Below are positions 1 through 8,057 of a DNA stretch of 64,000 bases, piece after piece. Position 1 is the first letter of the stretch; each line of letters starts with the position of its first letter. The notes beneath the pieces are model-generated. The model was not told the origin of the DNA. It searched no databases and saw only the letters and a list, made by a program, of their open reading frames with translations. The stretch is from JAGOEY01 sp017997515 (GTDB lineage Bacteria; Pseudomonadota; Gammaproteobacteria; Burkholderiales; Burkholderiaceae_C): NCBI GenBank assembly GCA_026314275.1, contig CP111109.1, forward strand, positions 3,782,001 to 3,846,000, given 5' to 3'. The position numbers and the translations under genes are program-made.

Positions 1-641
1 AGAACACGGCACGCCCCATGCTGCTGGGCCTGAACATCGGCAAAAACGCTGCAACACCGATCGAAGACGCCACCTCGGACTACCTGACCTGCCTGGACGG
101 TGTGTACCCGCATGCCGACTATGTCACCGTCAACATCAGCTCGCCCAACACCAAAAACCTGCGCGCCCTGCAAAGTGACGAGGCACTGGACGGTTTGCTG
201 GGGGCCATTGCCGAACGGCGTGAAATTCTGGCGAAACGCCATGGCAAACGCGTGCCGATCTTCGTGAAAATTGCCCCCGACCTGGATACGACCCAGGTTG
301 ACGTGATTGCTGCAACGCTACAACGCCATGCTATGGACGGTGTGGTGGCCACCAACACCACCATCAACCGCGCTGCTGTGGAGGGCCTGCCCCATGCCGA
401 AGAAGCCGGTGGACTCAGTGGTGCCCCGGTACTTGAAGCCAGCAACCAGGTCATCCGCAGCCTGCGTTCCGCGCTGGGCAAGGGCTTCCCGATCATTGGT
501 GTCGGCGGCATCCTGAGTGCACAGGATGCCTTGTCAAAAATCGACGCTGGTGCCGATGTGGTGCAGATCTACACCGGCCTGATCTACGAGGGCCCCAAGC
601 TGGTCAAAGATTCGGCGCTGGCCCTGCAGCGCCGCGCATAA
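1..641 (+). CDS. pyrD: Dihydroorotate dehydrogenase (quinone), C-terminal part, cut by window start
   Basis: Class 2 dihydroorotate dehydrogenase oxidises dihydroorotate to orotate at the inner membrane in pyrimidine synthesis, passing electrons to quinone. The frame is already open at base 3, so the N-terminus lies outside the window; the internal ATG at 18 is not the start. Visible family features are the N-I-S-S-P-N-T segment with the catalytic serine, the V-K-I-A-P-D substrate/FMN lysine segment, the V-A-T-N-T-T segment, and the C-terminal phosphate-binding stretches around G-V-G-G-I and Q-I-Y-T-G-L. The gene ends at a TAA followed immediately by a strong hairpin terminator. About 213 residues of a normally ~345-residue protein are present. 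Confidence 0.95.
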   Translation, partial: NTARPMLLGLNIGKNAATPIEDATSDYLTCLDGVYPHADYVTVNISSPNTKNLRALQSDEALDGLLGAIAERREILAKRHGKRVPIFVKIAPDLDTTQVDVIAATLQRHAMDGVVATNTTINRAAVEGLPHAEEAGGLSGAPVLEASNQVIRSLRSALGKGFPIIGVGGILSAQDALSKIDAGADVVQIYTGLIYEGPKLVKDSALALQRRA

Positions 642-642
642 A

Positions 643-677
643 AAAGGGTGCGACAACTTGGCGTTGTCGCACCCTTT
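643..677. terminator. Bidirectional rho-independent terminator between pyrD and yqjE-like gene
   Basis: A perfect 15-bp inverted repeat (643-657 with 663-677), GC-rich in its core and flanked by A and T runs, lies between the convergent pyrD and the yqjE-like gene. It can serve both transcripts. Confidence 0.9.
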
Positions 678-699
678 GGGCATAAACACGGCTGCCGAC

Positions 700-1455
700 T
701 TACCTTCGAGGCAACACCAGCGGAATGAGCCAGCTGGCGATACGCGCCGACCGTTTGGTTCCAATGGCAGCCACCACCGCAACCGCCCCGCCCACTACAG
801 CCACGGTTGCTACAGGATGGTCACGCAGGCTGCGTACCGTCATGCTGCGGGGGAATTGAGGGTCTGCCGTCACCGGCAGCACACTATGGGCCACAGGGGC
901 CTGCGCTGCAGCGGCTGGCGCCGCGGCGGCCGCTGTCACAGCAGCTTCTTGCCGTGCCAGTCGCTCACGTTGTAATGCAATACGCTTGAGCAAGGCCTCT
1001 TTGTCCAAGGGGGGGATTTCATTCAGACGATCAGGTGATGCAGCTTTACGCCCATCGGGAAGAATCTCGGATTTGAGCGATCTCCAGTCTTTGCCCAGCT
1101 CCGCACGCGTGGGGCCAAATGCCACGGAACCCCTGCGCAGCAGGTACACAACCCCCAACGCCATACCCAACCACAGCACACCCCACGCTGTGGCGACCGA
1201 CCAGGCTGCAGTCGCACGGTATGGGGCGTCCCAGTAATGAACGATCAGGGCAAAAGACGCAATCGTCAAGGTCACGATGGTCAGGCCGAGCAAACCCAAG
1301 GTCAACGCCAGCAGCAGCTTGAGGCGTGTTTTCTCTTCGTCCCAGCCCAGCCGTGCAAGCTGGACCCGGTCTTCCACGGCCTGAGCGCCCTCGCCCGCAG
1401 CAGTACGAAGCTTTCGCAGCTGGGCATCAATCCCGAAAAACGAGAGTAAATTCAT
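700..1455 (-). CDS. YqjE-like membrane protein (phage holin superfamily III-type)
   Basis: A 251-residue protein with an N-terminal amphipathic stretch (about residues 1-45), two hydrophobic membrane segments (about 47-72 and 84-105), and an Ala-rich, partly charged region. A third hydrophobic segment lies near 215-231 and the end is basic (S-A-R-I-A...P-R-R). The first half matches what I know of YqjE/holin superfamily III proteins. These usually sit next to YqjD/ElaB-type DUF883 proteins, and such a gene lies 83 bases upstream on the same strand. Function is not established; a membrane-associated stress or ribosome-hibernation role has been discussed for the YqjD partner in E. coli. The C-terminal extension beyond ~130 residues is longer than the short family members. 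Confidence 0.75.
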   Translation of the reverse strand: MNLLSFFGIDAQLRKLRTAAGEGAQAVEDRVQLARLGWDEEKTRLKLLLALTLGLLGLTIVTLTIASFALIVHYWDAPYRATAAWSVATAWGVLWLGMALGVVYLLRRGSVAFGPTRAELGKDWRSLKSEILPDGRKAASPDRLNEIPPLDKEALLKRIALQRERLARQEAAVTAAAAAPAAAAQAPVAHSVLPVTADPQFPRSMTVRSLRDHPVATVAVVGGAVAVVAAIGTKRSARIASWLIPLVLPRR

Positions 1456-1538
1456 CAGGGATCAGTCCTTCATGTTTAGGCGGCAGATGGCAGGCAGGGC
1501 CACGCCGCGCACGAGGCCCGGCGGGCACTGACCCGAGA

Positions 1539-1841
1539 TCAGCGGCGGCTCAGCAAGAAGCCCAGCAACACACCCACTGCCAATGCGCCACCGGCAACAT
1601 GCCAGGGTTCATCATGGGCATAGTTGTTGGCGGTGGTCGCAGCTTCGCGGGCCTTGCGGGCGGCTTCCTGGGCGGCTTCCACGGCTGTTTCACGCACCAC
1701 GACCACACTTTCGTCGATGCGCTTGCGCAGCGCCTTGATCTGGGGCACTGCGTCCAGGTCTTTGCTGGCGAGCATGCCGCGCACGTCCGTCACCAGGTTT
1801 TCCAGTTCGGTGGCGGCGTTTTGGGGGGTAAATGCAGTCAT
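1539..1841 (-). CDS. DUF883 (YqjD/ElaB family) membrane-anchored protein
   Basis: A 100-residue protein. Residues 1-75 form a helical, charged region with many Ala, Glu and Arg residues. One C-terminal transmembrane helix follows (V-A-G-G-A-L-A-V-G-V-L-L-G-F-L-L) ending in S-R-R. This is the DUF883 pattern: a soluble helical domain, a G-rich C-tail anchor and a terminal arginine pair. The E. coli relatives YqjD and ElaB are inner-membrane proteins that bind ribosomes in stationary phase. It is the first gene of a two-gene unit with the yqjE-like gene. Its upstream region contains a perfect 8-bp palindrome (1891-1912). Confidence 0.85.
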   Translation of the reverse strand: MTAFTPQNAATELENLVTDVRGMLASKDLDAVPQIKALRKRIDESVVVVRETAVEAAQEAARKAREAATTANNYAHDEPWHVAGGALAVGVLLGFLLSRR

Positions 1842-1890
1842 AGGGCCTTCCTTGTTAAAAATAGCTGGGAATCTGGCAATGGGCCAAGTC

Positions 1891-1912
1891 CATACACCCG
1901 CGTAGGTGTATG
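1891..1912. promoter_or_regulatory. Perfect 8-bp inverted repeat upstream of the DUF883 gene
   Basis: CATACACC, a six-base spacer, then GGTGTATG, centred about 60 bases upstream of the DUF883 start codon. The spacing and symmetry fit an operator for a dimeric regulator. The regulator is not known from this window, and a short cruciform is the alternative. Confidence 0.4.
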
Positions 1913-1939
1913 TTGCTATGGTACAGGCTAGTGCGGCCC

Positions 1940-3061
1940 CTATGTACCTTTATCCTTGTAGGCCGATGCGACAATTTGCGCGACGATTTCGCCTATGGCC
2001 AGTGCGCTGGTGAGGCCCGGAGACTCAATGCCGAACAGATTAACCAAGCCCGCCACCCCATGCACCGCCGGGCCCTGGATGGCGAAGTCGCAGGCAGCCT
2101 CGCCTGGTGCGTGGATCTTGGGGCGGATGCCCGCATAACCCGGCACCAGTGCGCCGTCGGCCAGCGCGGGCCAGTACCGGCGCACCTCGCTGTAAAACGC
2201 GTCACCACGCCGTGGGTCCACTACCAGATCTGTGGGGGAATCGACCCATTCTACGTCGGGCCCAAACTTGGCCTGGCCACCCATGTCGAGTGTGAGATGT
2301 ACACCCAAACCCGCGGCCTGCGGCACGGGGTAAATCAGGCGGCTGAATGGGGAACGGCCAGAGAGCGTGAAGTAATTGCCTTTGGCGTACCAGGCTCCAG
2401 GCACATGCTGCGCCGCCAGTCCGGCAAAACGGCGGGCCAGCGCAGGGGCCTGTAAACCTGCCGCATTGACCACCGTGGTGGCCTGCAGCGAGGTGCCGTC
2501 ACCTGCTTCCAAAAAGATAGCATCTTGCGCACACTCCGCCTGCGCCAGAGGCGAATTAAGTGCCACAACACCCCCGGCGTTCTCCAGGTCACCTTGCAGC
2601 GACAGCATCAGCGCATGGCTGTCGACAATGCCGGTGCTGGGCGACAGCAGCGCCGCAACACAGGCCAGTTGGGGCTCCAGCACCTGCGCCTGCTCGGCAC
2701 TGAGCCATTCCAGATCGTTCACCCCGTTGGCTGCGGCCTTGGCCTGGATGGCCTGCAACTGCGGAATCTGCGACGGGTCTGTGGCAACAATGAGTTTGCC
2801 GCAGCGCTTGTGGGCAATGCCCCGCTCGGCGCAGTAGGCGTACAGCAACTCCTTGCCTGCCACACACAGGCGCGCCTTCAGCGAACCTTGCGGGTAATAA
2901 ATGCCCGCATGGATCACCTCGCTGTTGCGGGAGCTGGTGCCCGTGCCAATCGCATCAGCAGCCTCCAGCACAATGACTTCACGCCCTTGTAAGGCCAGCG
3001 CACGGGCGACGGCCAAACCGACCAGCCCCGCCCCAACAACCACACAATCCACCTTGTCCAT
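1940..3061 (-). CDS. FAD-dependent oxidoreductase, L-2-hydroxyglutarate oxidase (LhgO)-like
   Basis: A DAO-fold flavoprotein that probably oxidises a 2-hydroxy acid such as L-2-hydroxyglutarate, with electrons passing to the respiratory chain. The N-terminus has the dinucleotide-binding V-V-G-A-G-L-V-G motif, then the S-S-R-N-S-E-V-I-H-A-G-I-Y-Y segment typical of the LhgO/YgaF group. The C-terminal FAD-binding glycines are also present. I chose the ATG at 3061, which gives 373 residues, because GGGAG lies six bases upstream and the fold starts three residues later; a longer reading to 3097 adds 12 unrelated residues. A copy of the dispersed ~50-base repeat lies inside the gene at 2516-2551. 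The exact substrate is inferred from family likeness only. Confidence 0.8.
   Translation of the reverse strand: MDKVDCVVVGAGLVGLAVARALALQGREVIVLEAADAIGTGTSSRNSEVIHAGIYYPQGSLKARLCVAGKELLYAYCAERGIAHKRCGKLIVATDPSQIPQLQAIQAKAAANGVNDLEWLSAEQAQVLEPQLACVAALLSPSTGIVDSHALMLSLQGDLENAGGVVALNSPLAQAECAQDAIFLEAGDGTSLQATTVVNAAGLQAPALARRFAGLAAQHVPGAWYAKGNYFTLSGRSPFSRLIYPVPQAAGLGVHLTLDMGGQAKFGPDVEWVDSPTDLVVDPRRGDAFYSEVRRYWPALADGALVPGYAGIRPKIHAPGEAACDFAIQGPAVHGVAGLVNLFGIESPGLTSALAIGEIVAQIVASAYKDKGT
2516..2551. repeat. Dispersed repeat, copy 1 (inside lhgO-like gene)
   Basis: Shows the pattern GATAGC-x-T-x-TTGCGC, a variable loop, GCGC-x-AGAGGC shared with the copies listed near 6.1, 14.3, 19.1, 22.1, 25.3, 32.3, 36.8 and 44.8 kb. 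It is read in frame as part of the oxidoreductase. Confidence 0.5.
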
Positions 3062-3130
3062 AGTGACTCCCTCAAACCTATCCATGCCGATTTCCATGCG
3101 ATAGCATCACGTTCTCATCTGGAGACCGCC

Positions 3131-3817
3131 ATGCAGCGCATCGCTATTTTTGCCGTATTGACCCTGGCCGCTTTAACTGCCCACGGCCAGATCATCAAGT
3201 GCACCGACCCGCGTACAGGCCGGGTCACATTCTCCGACAGCCCGTGTGCCACCGGGCAAAGTGGTGTGGAAGTGGCCCCACGCCTGACACCGGAAGAAAT
3301 CCAGGCCGACCGGGAGCGCGCCAACGCTGCCAACGAGCGCCGTGACCGCGAGCGGGCCGAGGAGCGGCAACGTGCAGCGGATCTGGCCGCAGCGGCACCT
3401 GCTGCGCCCGCCCCCCAGTGGCAGCAGCCTAACCTGGCCAACACTAACGAATGCCGCCAGGCACAACGCGACCTTGAGACCATTGCCAGCAGCATCACCG
3501 GCAGCGAGGAGCTCCGGCGCAACCGCATCAACGCTGCCACCGTGCGGGTCAACGCAGCCTGCGGCATGCAGACCGAGATGATCCAGCCGCCGTCCCAAGT
3601 TGTGGTCGCCCCCCCACGCCACCGGCCCATCGCACCACCGTTTGTGCAGCCCATCCCCCAACCCATTCCCCAAGGGCGCAGAAATATCACAGGTTGTGAC
3701 GGCGCCACCTGCCGCGATGCGCAGGGCGGCATTTACCACCGCAATAGTCCCAGTACGATGACCGGCCCCAACGGTGCGGCCTGCCACAGGAGTGGAGCGC
3801 AATGGGTGTGCAACTGA
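3131..3817 (+). CDS. Secreted DUF4124-domain protein
   Basis: A 228-residue protein with an N-terminal signal peptide (M-Q-R-I-A-I-F-A-V-L-T-L-A-A-L-T-A-H-G, cleavage near residue 19). A DUF4124 segment follows (I-I-K-C-T-D-P-R-T-G-R-V-T-F-S-D, then a second Cys). The middle is an Arg/Glu/Ala-rich coiled-coil-like stretch (about residues 58-95), then a Pro-rich linker and a C-terminal region with paired cysteines. DUF4124 proteins are periplasmic and of unknown function, and are very common in Burkholderiales. GGAGA lies just upstream of the start. The gene stands alone, divergent from the lhgO-like gene. Confidence 0.8.
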   Translation: MQRIAIFAVLTLAALTAHGQIIKCTDPRTGRVTFSDSPCATGQSGVEVAPRLTPEEIQADRERANAANERRDRERAEERQRAADLAAAAPAAPAPQWQQPNLANTNECRQAQRDLETIASSITGSEELRRNRINAATVRVNAACGMQTEMIQPPSQVVVAPPRHRPIAPPFVQPIPQPIPQGRRNITGCDGATCRDAQGGIYHRNSPSTMTGPNGAACHRSGAQWVCN

Positions 3818-3860
3818 CCCACTGGTGTGGTTAAAAATTGATTTTTTGAACCGCACAAAG

Positions 3861-3891
3861 AAAAAGGACCTGGCCGTTAGACCAAGTCCTT
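3861..3891 (-). terminator. Rho-independent terminator downstream of tRNA-Val
   Basis: On the minus strand AAGGAC-t-TGG, a loop and CCA-g-GTCCTT run into a T-stretch, 17 bases beyond the 3' end of the tRNA gene. Confidence 0.75.
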
Positions 3892-3908
3892 GATTTCATT
3901 ACCAATTC

Positions 3909-3983
3909 TGGTGGGCGATGCAAGTTTCGAACTTGCGACCCCTGCAGTGTGAATGCAGTGCTCTACCCCTGAGCTAATCGCCC
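3909..3983 (-). tRNA. tRNA-Val, anticodon CAC
   Basis: A 75-base cloverleaf on the minus strand. The acceptor stem is GGGCGAT paired with ATCGCCC, with discriminator A and encoded CCA. The D-arm contains AGCTCAGGGGTAGAGC and the anticodon stem is CTGCA/TGCAG. The loop TTCACAC gives anticodon CAC (codon GUG). The T-arm contains GTTCGAA. dnaQ lies upstream on the same strand. Confidence 0.95.
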
Positions 3984-4020
3984 TAACACTACTGTGCTAG
4001 CCCGCTATTATGGCACAGAT

Positions 4021-4737
4021 TTAAGCGACTTTTGGCCAAACCGTCTTTCCACCACTCGATTTATCCAGCTGTGCCAAAACAGCACCGTGGGCCTCTAGTT
4101 CCTGCGTATTGGCTTCGAGCACGGGCAGCATGAAGGTGCTCAGGTCCACACTCACGGTGGTGATGGTGGCCTGGTCGGACGGGCCTGCGTCGATCAGCAA
4201 GGCATCCTGCCCACGGGTCAGGTTGATATAGACGTCGGCCAGCAGCTCGGCGTCCAGCAAAGCGCCGTGCAAGGTGCGGCCCGAGTTGTCCACTTCCAGC
4301 CGGTCACACAGGGCATCGAGCGAGTTGCGTTTACCAGGGAACATCTCCTTGGCCATGGCCAGGGTGTCGGTCACACTGCCGACGAACTGCTTAAACGGCG
4401 GGCGGCCTGAAAGCTCCAATTCCTTGTTCAGGAAGCCCACGTCGAACGCGGCGTTGTGGATGATGATTTCCGCGCCGGACAGGTAGTCCAGCAAATCGTC
4501 GGCCACGGCTTCAAACTTGGGCTTGTCGCGCAGAAACTCGTTGCTGATGCCGTGCACCTTCAACGCGTCTTCGTGGCTGTCGCGGCCCGGGTTCAGGTAG
4601 AAATGTTTGTTGTTGCCGGTGAGTTTGCGCGCCACCAGTTCGACACAGCCGATTTCGATGATGCGGTCGCCGCCTTCGGCAGACAGGCCGGTGGTTTCGG
4701 TGTCAAGAACGATCTGGCGACCCGTGGAGGGCTTCAT
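4021..4737 (-). CDS. dnaQ: DNA polymerase III epsilon subunit (3'-5' proofreading exonuclease)
   Basis: The epsilon subunit removes misincorporated nucleotides within the polymerase III core. At 238 residues it has the family's usual length. The DEDDh exonuclease motifs are visible: L-D-T-E-T-T-G at residue ~11 (Asp/Glu pair), a central H-N-A-A-F-D, and the C-terminal H-G-A-L-L-D-A-E-L-L-A-D with the catalytic His and Asp. The start codon directly abuts the stop codon of the ferredoxin gene upstream, so dnaQ is probably the last gene of the isc operon transcript and translationally linked to fdx. That arrangement is unusual compared with the rnhA-dnaQ pairing in enterics. Confidence 0.95.
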   Translation of the reverse strand: MKPSTGRQIVLDTETTGLSAEGGDRIIEIGCVELVARKLTGNNKHFYLNPGRDSHEDALKVHGISNEFLRDKPKFEAVADDLLDYLSGAEIIIHNAAFDVGFLNKELELSGRPPFKQFVGSVTDTLAMAKEMFPGKRNSLDALCDRLEVDNSGRTLHGALLDAELLADVYINLTRGQDALLIDAGPSDQATITTVSVDLSTFMLPVLEANTQELEAHGAVLAQLDKSSGGKTVWPKVA

Positions 4738-5076
4738 CTAGTGGTTCTCCTTGGCGTGGTTCAGCGAGTATTTCGGAATCTCGATCGTCACATCCTTTTG
4801 CGCCAGGATGGCCTGGCAGCTCAGGCGCGACTGCGGCTCCAGCCCCCAGGCGCGGTCCAGCAAATCCTCTTCCTCTTCTTCCAGCTCGTTGAGCGACTGG
4901 AAACCGTCGCGCACCACCACGTGGCAGGTGGTGCATGCGCGGCTCATGTCGCAGGCATGTTCGATGTTGATGTGGTTGTCCAGCAGCGCTTCGCAGATGG
5001 ACGTGCCAGCAGGCGCGGAAATTTCAGCACCCTGTGGGCAGTATTCGGCGTGGGGAAGGATCTTGATGACGGGCAT
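4738..5076 (-). CDS. fdx: Isc-type [2Fe-2S] ferredoxin
   Basis: The adrenodoxin-like ferredoxin of the ISC machinery supplies electrons for cluster assembly on IscU. The cluster ligands C-D-M-S-R-A-C-T-T-C and a later Cys (L-S-C-Q-A) give the C-x5-C-x2-C...C pattern. An acidic E-E-E-E-E-D-L-L-D helix for partner docking lies between them. I use the ATG at 5076 (112 residues, M-P-V-I-K-I-L-P), which fits the family length. A longer reading to 5193 would add 39 unrelated residues and overlap the 3' end of hscA. It follows hscA and is directly followed by dnaQ. Confidence 0.93.
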   Translation of the reverse strand: MPVIKILPHAEYCPQGAEISAPAGTSICEALLDNHINIEHACDMSRACTTCHVVVRDGFQSLNELEEEEEDLLDRAWGLEPQSRLSCQAILAQKDVTIEIPKYSLNHAKENH

Positions 5077-5146
5077 GGGAACGGCCTGGCGGGTTAACGT
5101 GAAATGACTTTCATAGTCCGGGGCGCTGCGCTTCGCGGCATGAAAG

Positions 5147-7006
5147 TTACATGTCCTGCAGGCTTTTGCCTGCAAGTGCTTGGCGGATGCCACGGTTCAT
5201 CCGGGTGGCAGCGAAGGCTTCGGTGTCGGCCGCCAGCGACTTGGTGGCAGCCTCAACGGCAGCAGCGTCTGCGTTGTCGCGGATGGCGCGCAGGCTGAGC
5301 ATACGGGCGTCGATCACCGCGCGCTGCTGCGCGTCCAGCAGGTCACCATCGGCATCCAGCGCACTCTGGGTGGCCATCAGCATCCGGTCGGCATCTACCC
5401 GCGCCTCAGCCAACGCACGTGCGGCGATGTCTTGCGCAGCGGTGGCAAAACTGTCTTGCAGCATACGTGCAATGTCGTCGTCGGCCAGGCCATACGAGGG
5501 TTTAACGTCGATGTGCGCCTCGACCCCACTGCCCTGCTCCCGTGCCGCAACACTCAGCAGTCCATCGGCGTCGATGGTGAAGGTGACCCGGATACGCGCC
5601 GCACCGGCGGCCATCGGCGGGATACCACGCAACTCGAATCGGGCGAGGCTGCGGCAGTCGGCCACCAGGTCGCGTTCGCCCTGCACTACGTGGAGAGCCA
5701 AAGCAGTCTGGCCATCCTTGTAGGTGGTGAAGTCCTGCGCCATCGCGGTGGGAATGGTCTGGTTGCGCGGCACGATACGTTCAACCAGGCCGCCCATGGT
5801 CTCGATGCCAAGCGACAGCGGAATCACGTCGAGCAGCAGGATGTCGTTGTCGGACGTGTTGCCTGCCAACTGCTGCGCCTGAATCGCCGCGCCCAGGGCC
5901 ACGACTTCGTCCGGGTTCAGGTTGTTCAATGGCTCCTGGCCAAAGAAAGCGGCAACGGCACGTTGCACCTGCGGCATACGGGTGGAGCCTCCGACCATCA
6001 CCACCCCTTTGACCTCGTCCTTGGTCAGTTGGGCGTCACGCAGGGCCTTGCGCACGGCCGTGATGGTGCGGGTGGTCAGGTGTTCCGTGGCGGCATCAAA
6101 GTCGCTGGATTTAACATCAAAAGTGGCCTCAGCGCCCGCCACACGTGCGCTGAATGCTACGGAATCCATAGTAGTCAACGCTTCCTTGCAAGCACGGGCT
6201 GCGACACGTACGGAGGCTTTGTCAGATGCAGACTCAGCCACCAGGCCCAGCTGCCCCAACACCCAGGCACCCAAAGCGGCGTCGTAGTCGTCGCCACCCA
6301 GGGCCGAGTCGCCGCCAGTCGCCACCACTTCAAACACACCCTGTGTGAGACGCAGGATAGAAATGTCGAACGTGCCACCGCCGAGATCGAACACGGCGTA
6401 GATCCCTTCGCTGCCGTTGTCCAGACCGTATGCAATGGCCGCGGCCGTGGGTTCGTTCAGCAGGCGCAGCAGGTTCAGGCCGGCCAATTGGGCCGCGTCC
6501 TTGGTGGCCTGGCGCTGGGCATCGTCGAAGTACGCGGGCACGGTGATGACGGCACCAAAGATGTCGTCGTTGAACGAGTCTTCCGCCCGGAAGCGCAGGG
6601 TGGCCAGAATTTCAGCGCTGACCTCCACCGGGGACTTCGCGCCCCCCACGGTGTCTATCTGCACCATACCGGAGGTGCTCTCCACAAAGCGGTAAGGCAG
6701 GTTGCTGCGCTCCGTGATGTCCTGCAGGCCCCGGCCCATCAACCGTTTGGCGGAGCTAATGGTGTTTTCGGGGTCGAGCGTGACGGCAGGCAGTGCATCA
6801 AAACCGATCTGGCGCCCGTTGTTTTCCATGTAACGCACAACGGATGGCAAAACCACCCTGCCTTGTGTGTCGGGCAGGCACTCGGCTACGCCATTGCGTA
6901 CAGCCGCGACCAGGGAATGGGTCGTGCCCAGGTCGATACCCACGGCAATGCGCCGCTGGTGCGGGTCAGGTGACTGTCCTGGTTCTGAAATCTGAAGAAG
7001 CGCCAT
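5147..7006 (-). CDS. hscA: Fe-S assembly Hsp70 chaperone HscA
   Basis: A specialised DnaK-type ATPase that binds the L-P-P-V-K loop of IscU together with HscB and promotes cluster transfer. At 619 residues it has the normal length. The nucleotide-binding domain has G-I-D-L-G-T-T-H-S (residues ~23-31), A-V-F-D-L-G-G-G-T-F-D and V-V-M-V-G-G-S-T-R-M-P. A substrate-binding domain and a helical lid follow. Neighbours are hscB upstream and fdx downstream, the standard order. A copy of the dispersed repeat lies in the nucleotide-binding domain at 6118-6173. Confidence 0.96.
   Translation of the reverse strand: MALLQISEPGQSPDPHQRRIAVGIDLGTTHSLVAAVRNGVAECLPDTQGRVVLPSVVRYMENNGRQIGFDALPAVTLDPENTISSAKRLMGRGLQDITERSNLPYRFVESTSGMVQIDTVGGAKSPVEVSAEILATLRFRAEDSFNDDIFGAVITVPAYFDDAQRQATKDAAQLAGLNLLRLLNEPTAAAIAYGLDNGSEGIYAVFDLGGGTFDISILRLTQGVFEVVATGGDSALGGDDYDAALGAWVLGQLGLVAESASDKASVRVAARACKEALTTMDSVAFSARVAGAEATFDVKSSDFDAATEHLTTRTITAVRKALRDAQLTKDEVKGVVMVGGSTRMPQVQRAVAAFFGQEPLNNLNPDEVVALGAAIQAQQLAGNTSDNDILLLDVIPLSLGIETMGGLVERIVPRNQTIPTAMAQDFTTYKDGQTALALHVVQGERDLVADCRSLARFELRGIPPMAAGAARIRVTFTIDADGLLSVAAREQGSGVEAHIDVKPSYGLADDDIARMLQDSFATAAQDIAARALAEARVDADRMLMATQSALDADGDLLDAQQRAVIDARMLSLRAIRDNADAAAVEAATKSLAADTEAFAATRMNRGIRQALAGKSLQDM
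6118..6173. repeat. Dispersed repeat, copy 2 (inside hscA)
   Basis: Carries GGCCTC-a-GCGC, a variable loop, GCGC-x5-GCTA-x-GGAATCCATAG, in the opposite orientation to copy 1. It is translated in frame and encodes a stretch of the chaperone between T-T-M-D-S and the second half of the ATPase domain. Confidence 0.45.
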
Positions 7007-7067
7007 GGTTCTGGAAGGTGGGGTTGCAAGGGTTTGAAGCCCGTTGCGGAGAAAGATTATTAGGACG

Positions 7068-7586
7068 CTATTGTCCTAGTTGCTCCAGGCGGGCGTCGAT
7101 GTCCGGCATAAAGCGCTCAATGAACATCAGGGCTCTGACCTGCTGGGCGGCCTGGGGATAGTCGTGTGTGGTGTCGAGCAAGGTTTCGCAGGTTTCCAAC
7201 ACATCTTTGCGGGCGCGTTGGGCCTCGGCTTCCACTGCTTCGACGTCGGCCACGGAGTTTGCGTCTTCCAATGCCTCACGCCATTCCATCTGCTGCATGA
7301 GGAAAACCGATGGCATGGCCGTGTTGTCCTCGGCATTGATCGGCGCGCCGTGGAGTTCACACAGGTAGGCAGCACGTTTCAGCGGATCTTTCAGCCGCTG
7401 GTACGCCTCGTTGATCCGAACCGACCACTGCATCGCAATCCGCTGCGCAGCCGCGCCCTGCCCTGCAAACCGGTCAGGATGGGCCTCGCGCTGCAGCATC
7501 TTCCAGCGGGCGTCGAGCGCGCCGCGGTCTTGGGCAAACCGCTCGGGCACATCAAACAGGGTGAAGTCGGAATCGTTGAGGTTCAT
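7068..7586 (-). CDS. hscB: Fe-S assembly J-domain co-chaperone HscB
   Basis: The J-protein that delivers IscU to HscA and stimulates its ATPase. With the ATG at 7586 it is 172 residues, the usual size. The N-terminal J domain contains the essential H-P-D triad (E-A-H-P-D-R-F), and the C-terminal half is the three-helix IscU-binding domain. A longer reading to 7763 would run back through the intergenic repeat and is rejected. The gene is separated from iscA by a ~98-base REP-like repeat, so the operon spacing here is wider than elsewhere. Confidence 0.95.
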   Translation of the reverse strand: MNLNDSDFTLFDVPERFAQDRGALDARWKMLQREAHPDRFAGQGAAAQRIAMQWSVRINEAYQRLKDPLKRAAYLCELHGAPINAEDNTAMPSVFLMQQMEWREALEDANSVADVEAVEAEAQRARKDVLETCETLLDTTHDYPQAAQQVRALMFIERFMPDIDARLEQLGQ

Positions 7587-7630
7587 GGCAAAAAAATGCC
7601 GCCAGCAAGGCGGGCGGCGGTGTTGTCCCA

Positions 7631-7728
7631 TTCCAGAAACACCGCGGAACCGGCTTTGCCGGGCCGCTGGTGTTGCCCCCGGCAAGGGGGTTGGCGGAAG
7701 CGAAACGAAGTCCGCGCAGCCTGGGGGT
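7631..7728. repeat. REP-like intergenic repeat, isc copy A
   Basis: A ~98-base element between hscB and iscA, GC-rich and with internal symmetry (GGCTTTGCCGGGCC, GCCCCCGGCAAGGGGG). It aligns over nearly its whole length with the copy at 8501-8590, differing mainly by a short insertion near its end. Confidence 0.8.
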
Positions 7729-7732
7729 GAGC

Positions 7733-8056
7733 TTAAATCCTGAAACTTTCGCCACAGCCGCAACGGTCGCGCTCATTGGGGTTGTTGAACTTGAAGCCTT
7801 CGTTGAGGCCTTCGCGTACGAAGTCGAGTTCGGTGCCGTCGATGTAGGCCAGGCTTTTCGGGTCGACCAGCACCTTGATGCCGTGGTCTTCAAACACCAC
7901 ATCTTCGGGGGCGAACTCGTCCACATACTCCAGCTTGTAGGCCAAGCCCGAGCAACCCGTGGTTTTGACACCCAGGCGCACACCCACACCCTTGCCGCGC
8001 CGTGTGAGGTAGCGGCTGACGTGGCGGGCTGCAGCTTCAGTGAGCTTGACGGTCAT
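7733..8056 (-). CDS. iscA: Iron-sulfur cluster carrier IscA
   Basis: An A-type carrier that takes Fe-S clusters from IscU to apo-targets. At 107 residues it has the standard length. The three conserved cysteines are present as T-T-G-C-S-G and the C-terminal C-G-C-G-E-S-F. It starts one base after the iscU stop region (iscU ends at 8058), which indicates translational coupling. On the downstream side a REP-like repeat separates it from hscB. Confidence 0.95.
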   Translation of the reverse strand: MTVKLTEAAARHVSRYLTRRGKGVGVRLGVKTTGCSGLAYKLEYVDEFAPEDVVFEDHGIKVLVDPKSLAYIDGTELDFVREGLNEGFKFNNPNERDRCGCGESFRI

Positions 8057-8057
8057 G

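Noticed and set aside
5180..6973. 597-codon open frame on the plus strand
   Set aside because: Antisense shadow of hscA.
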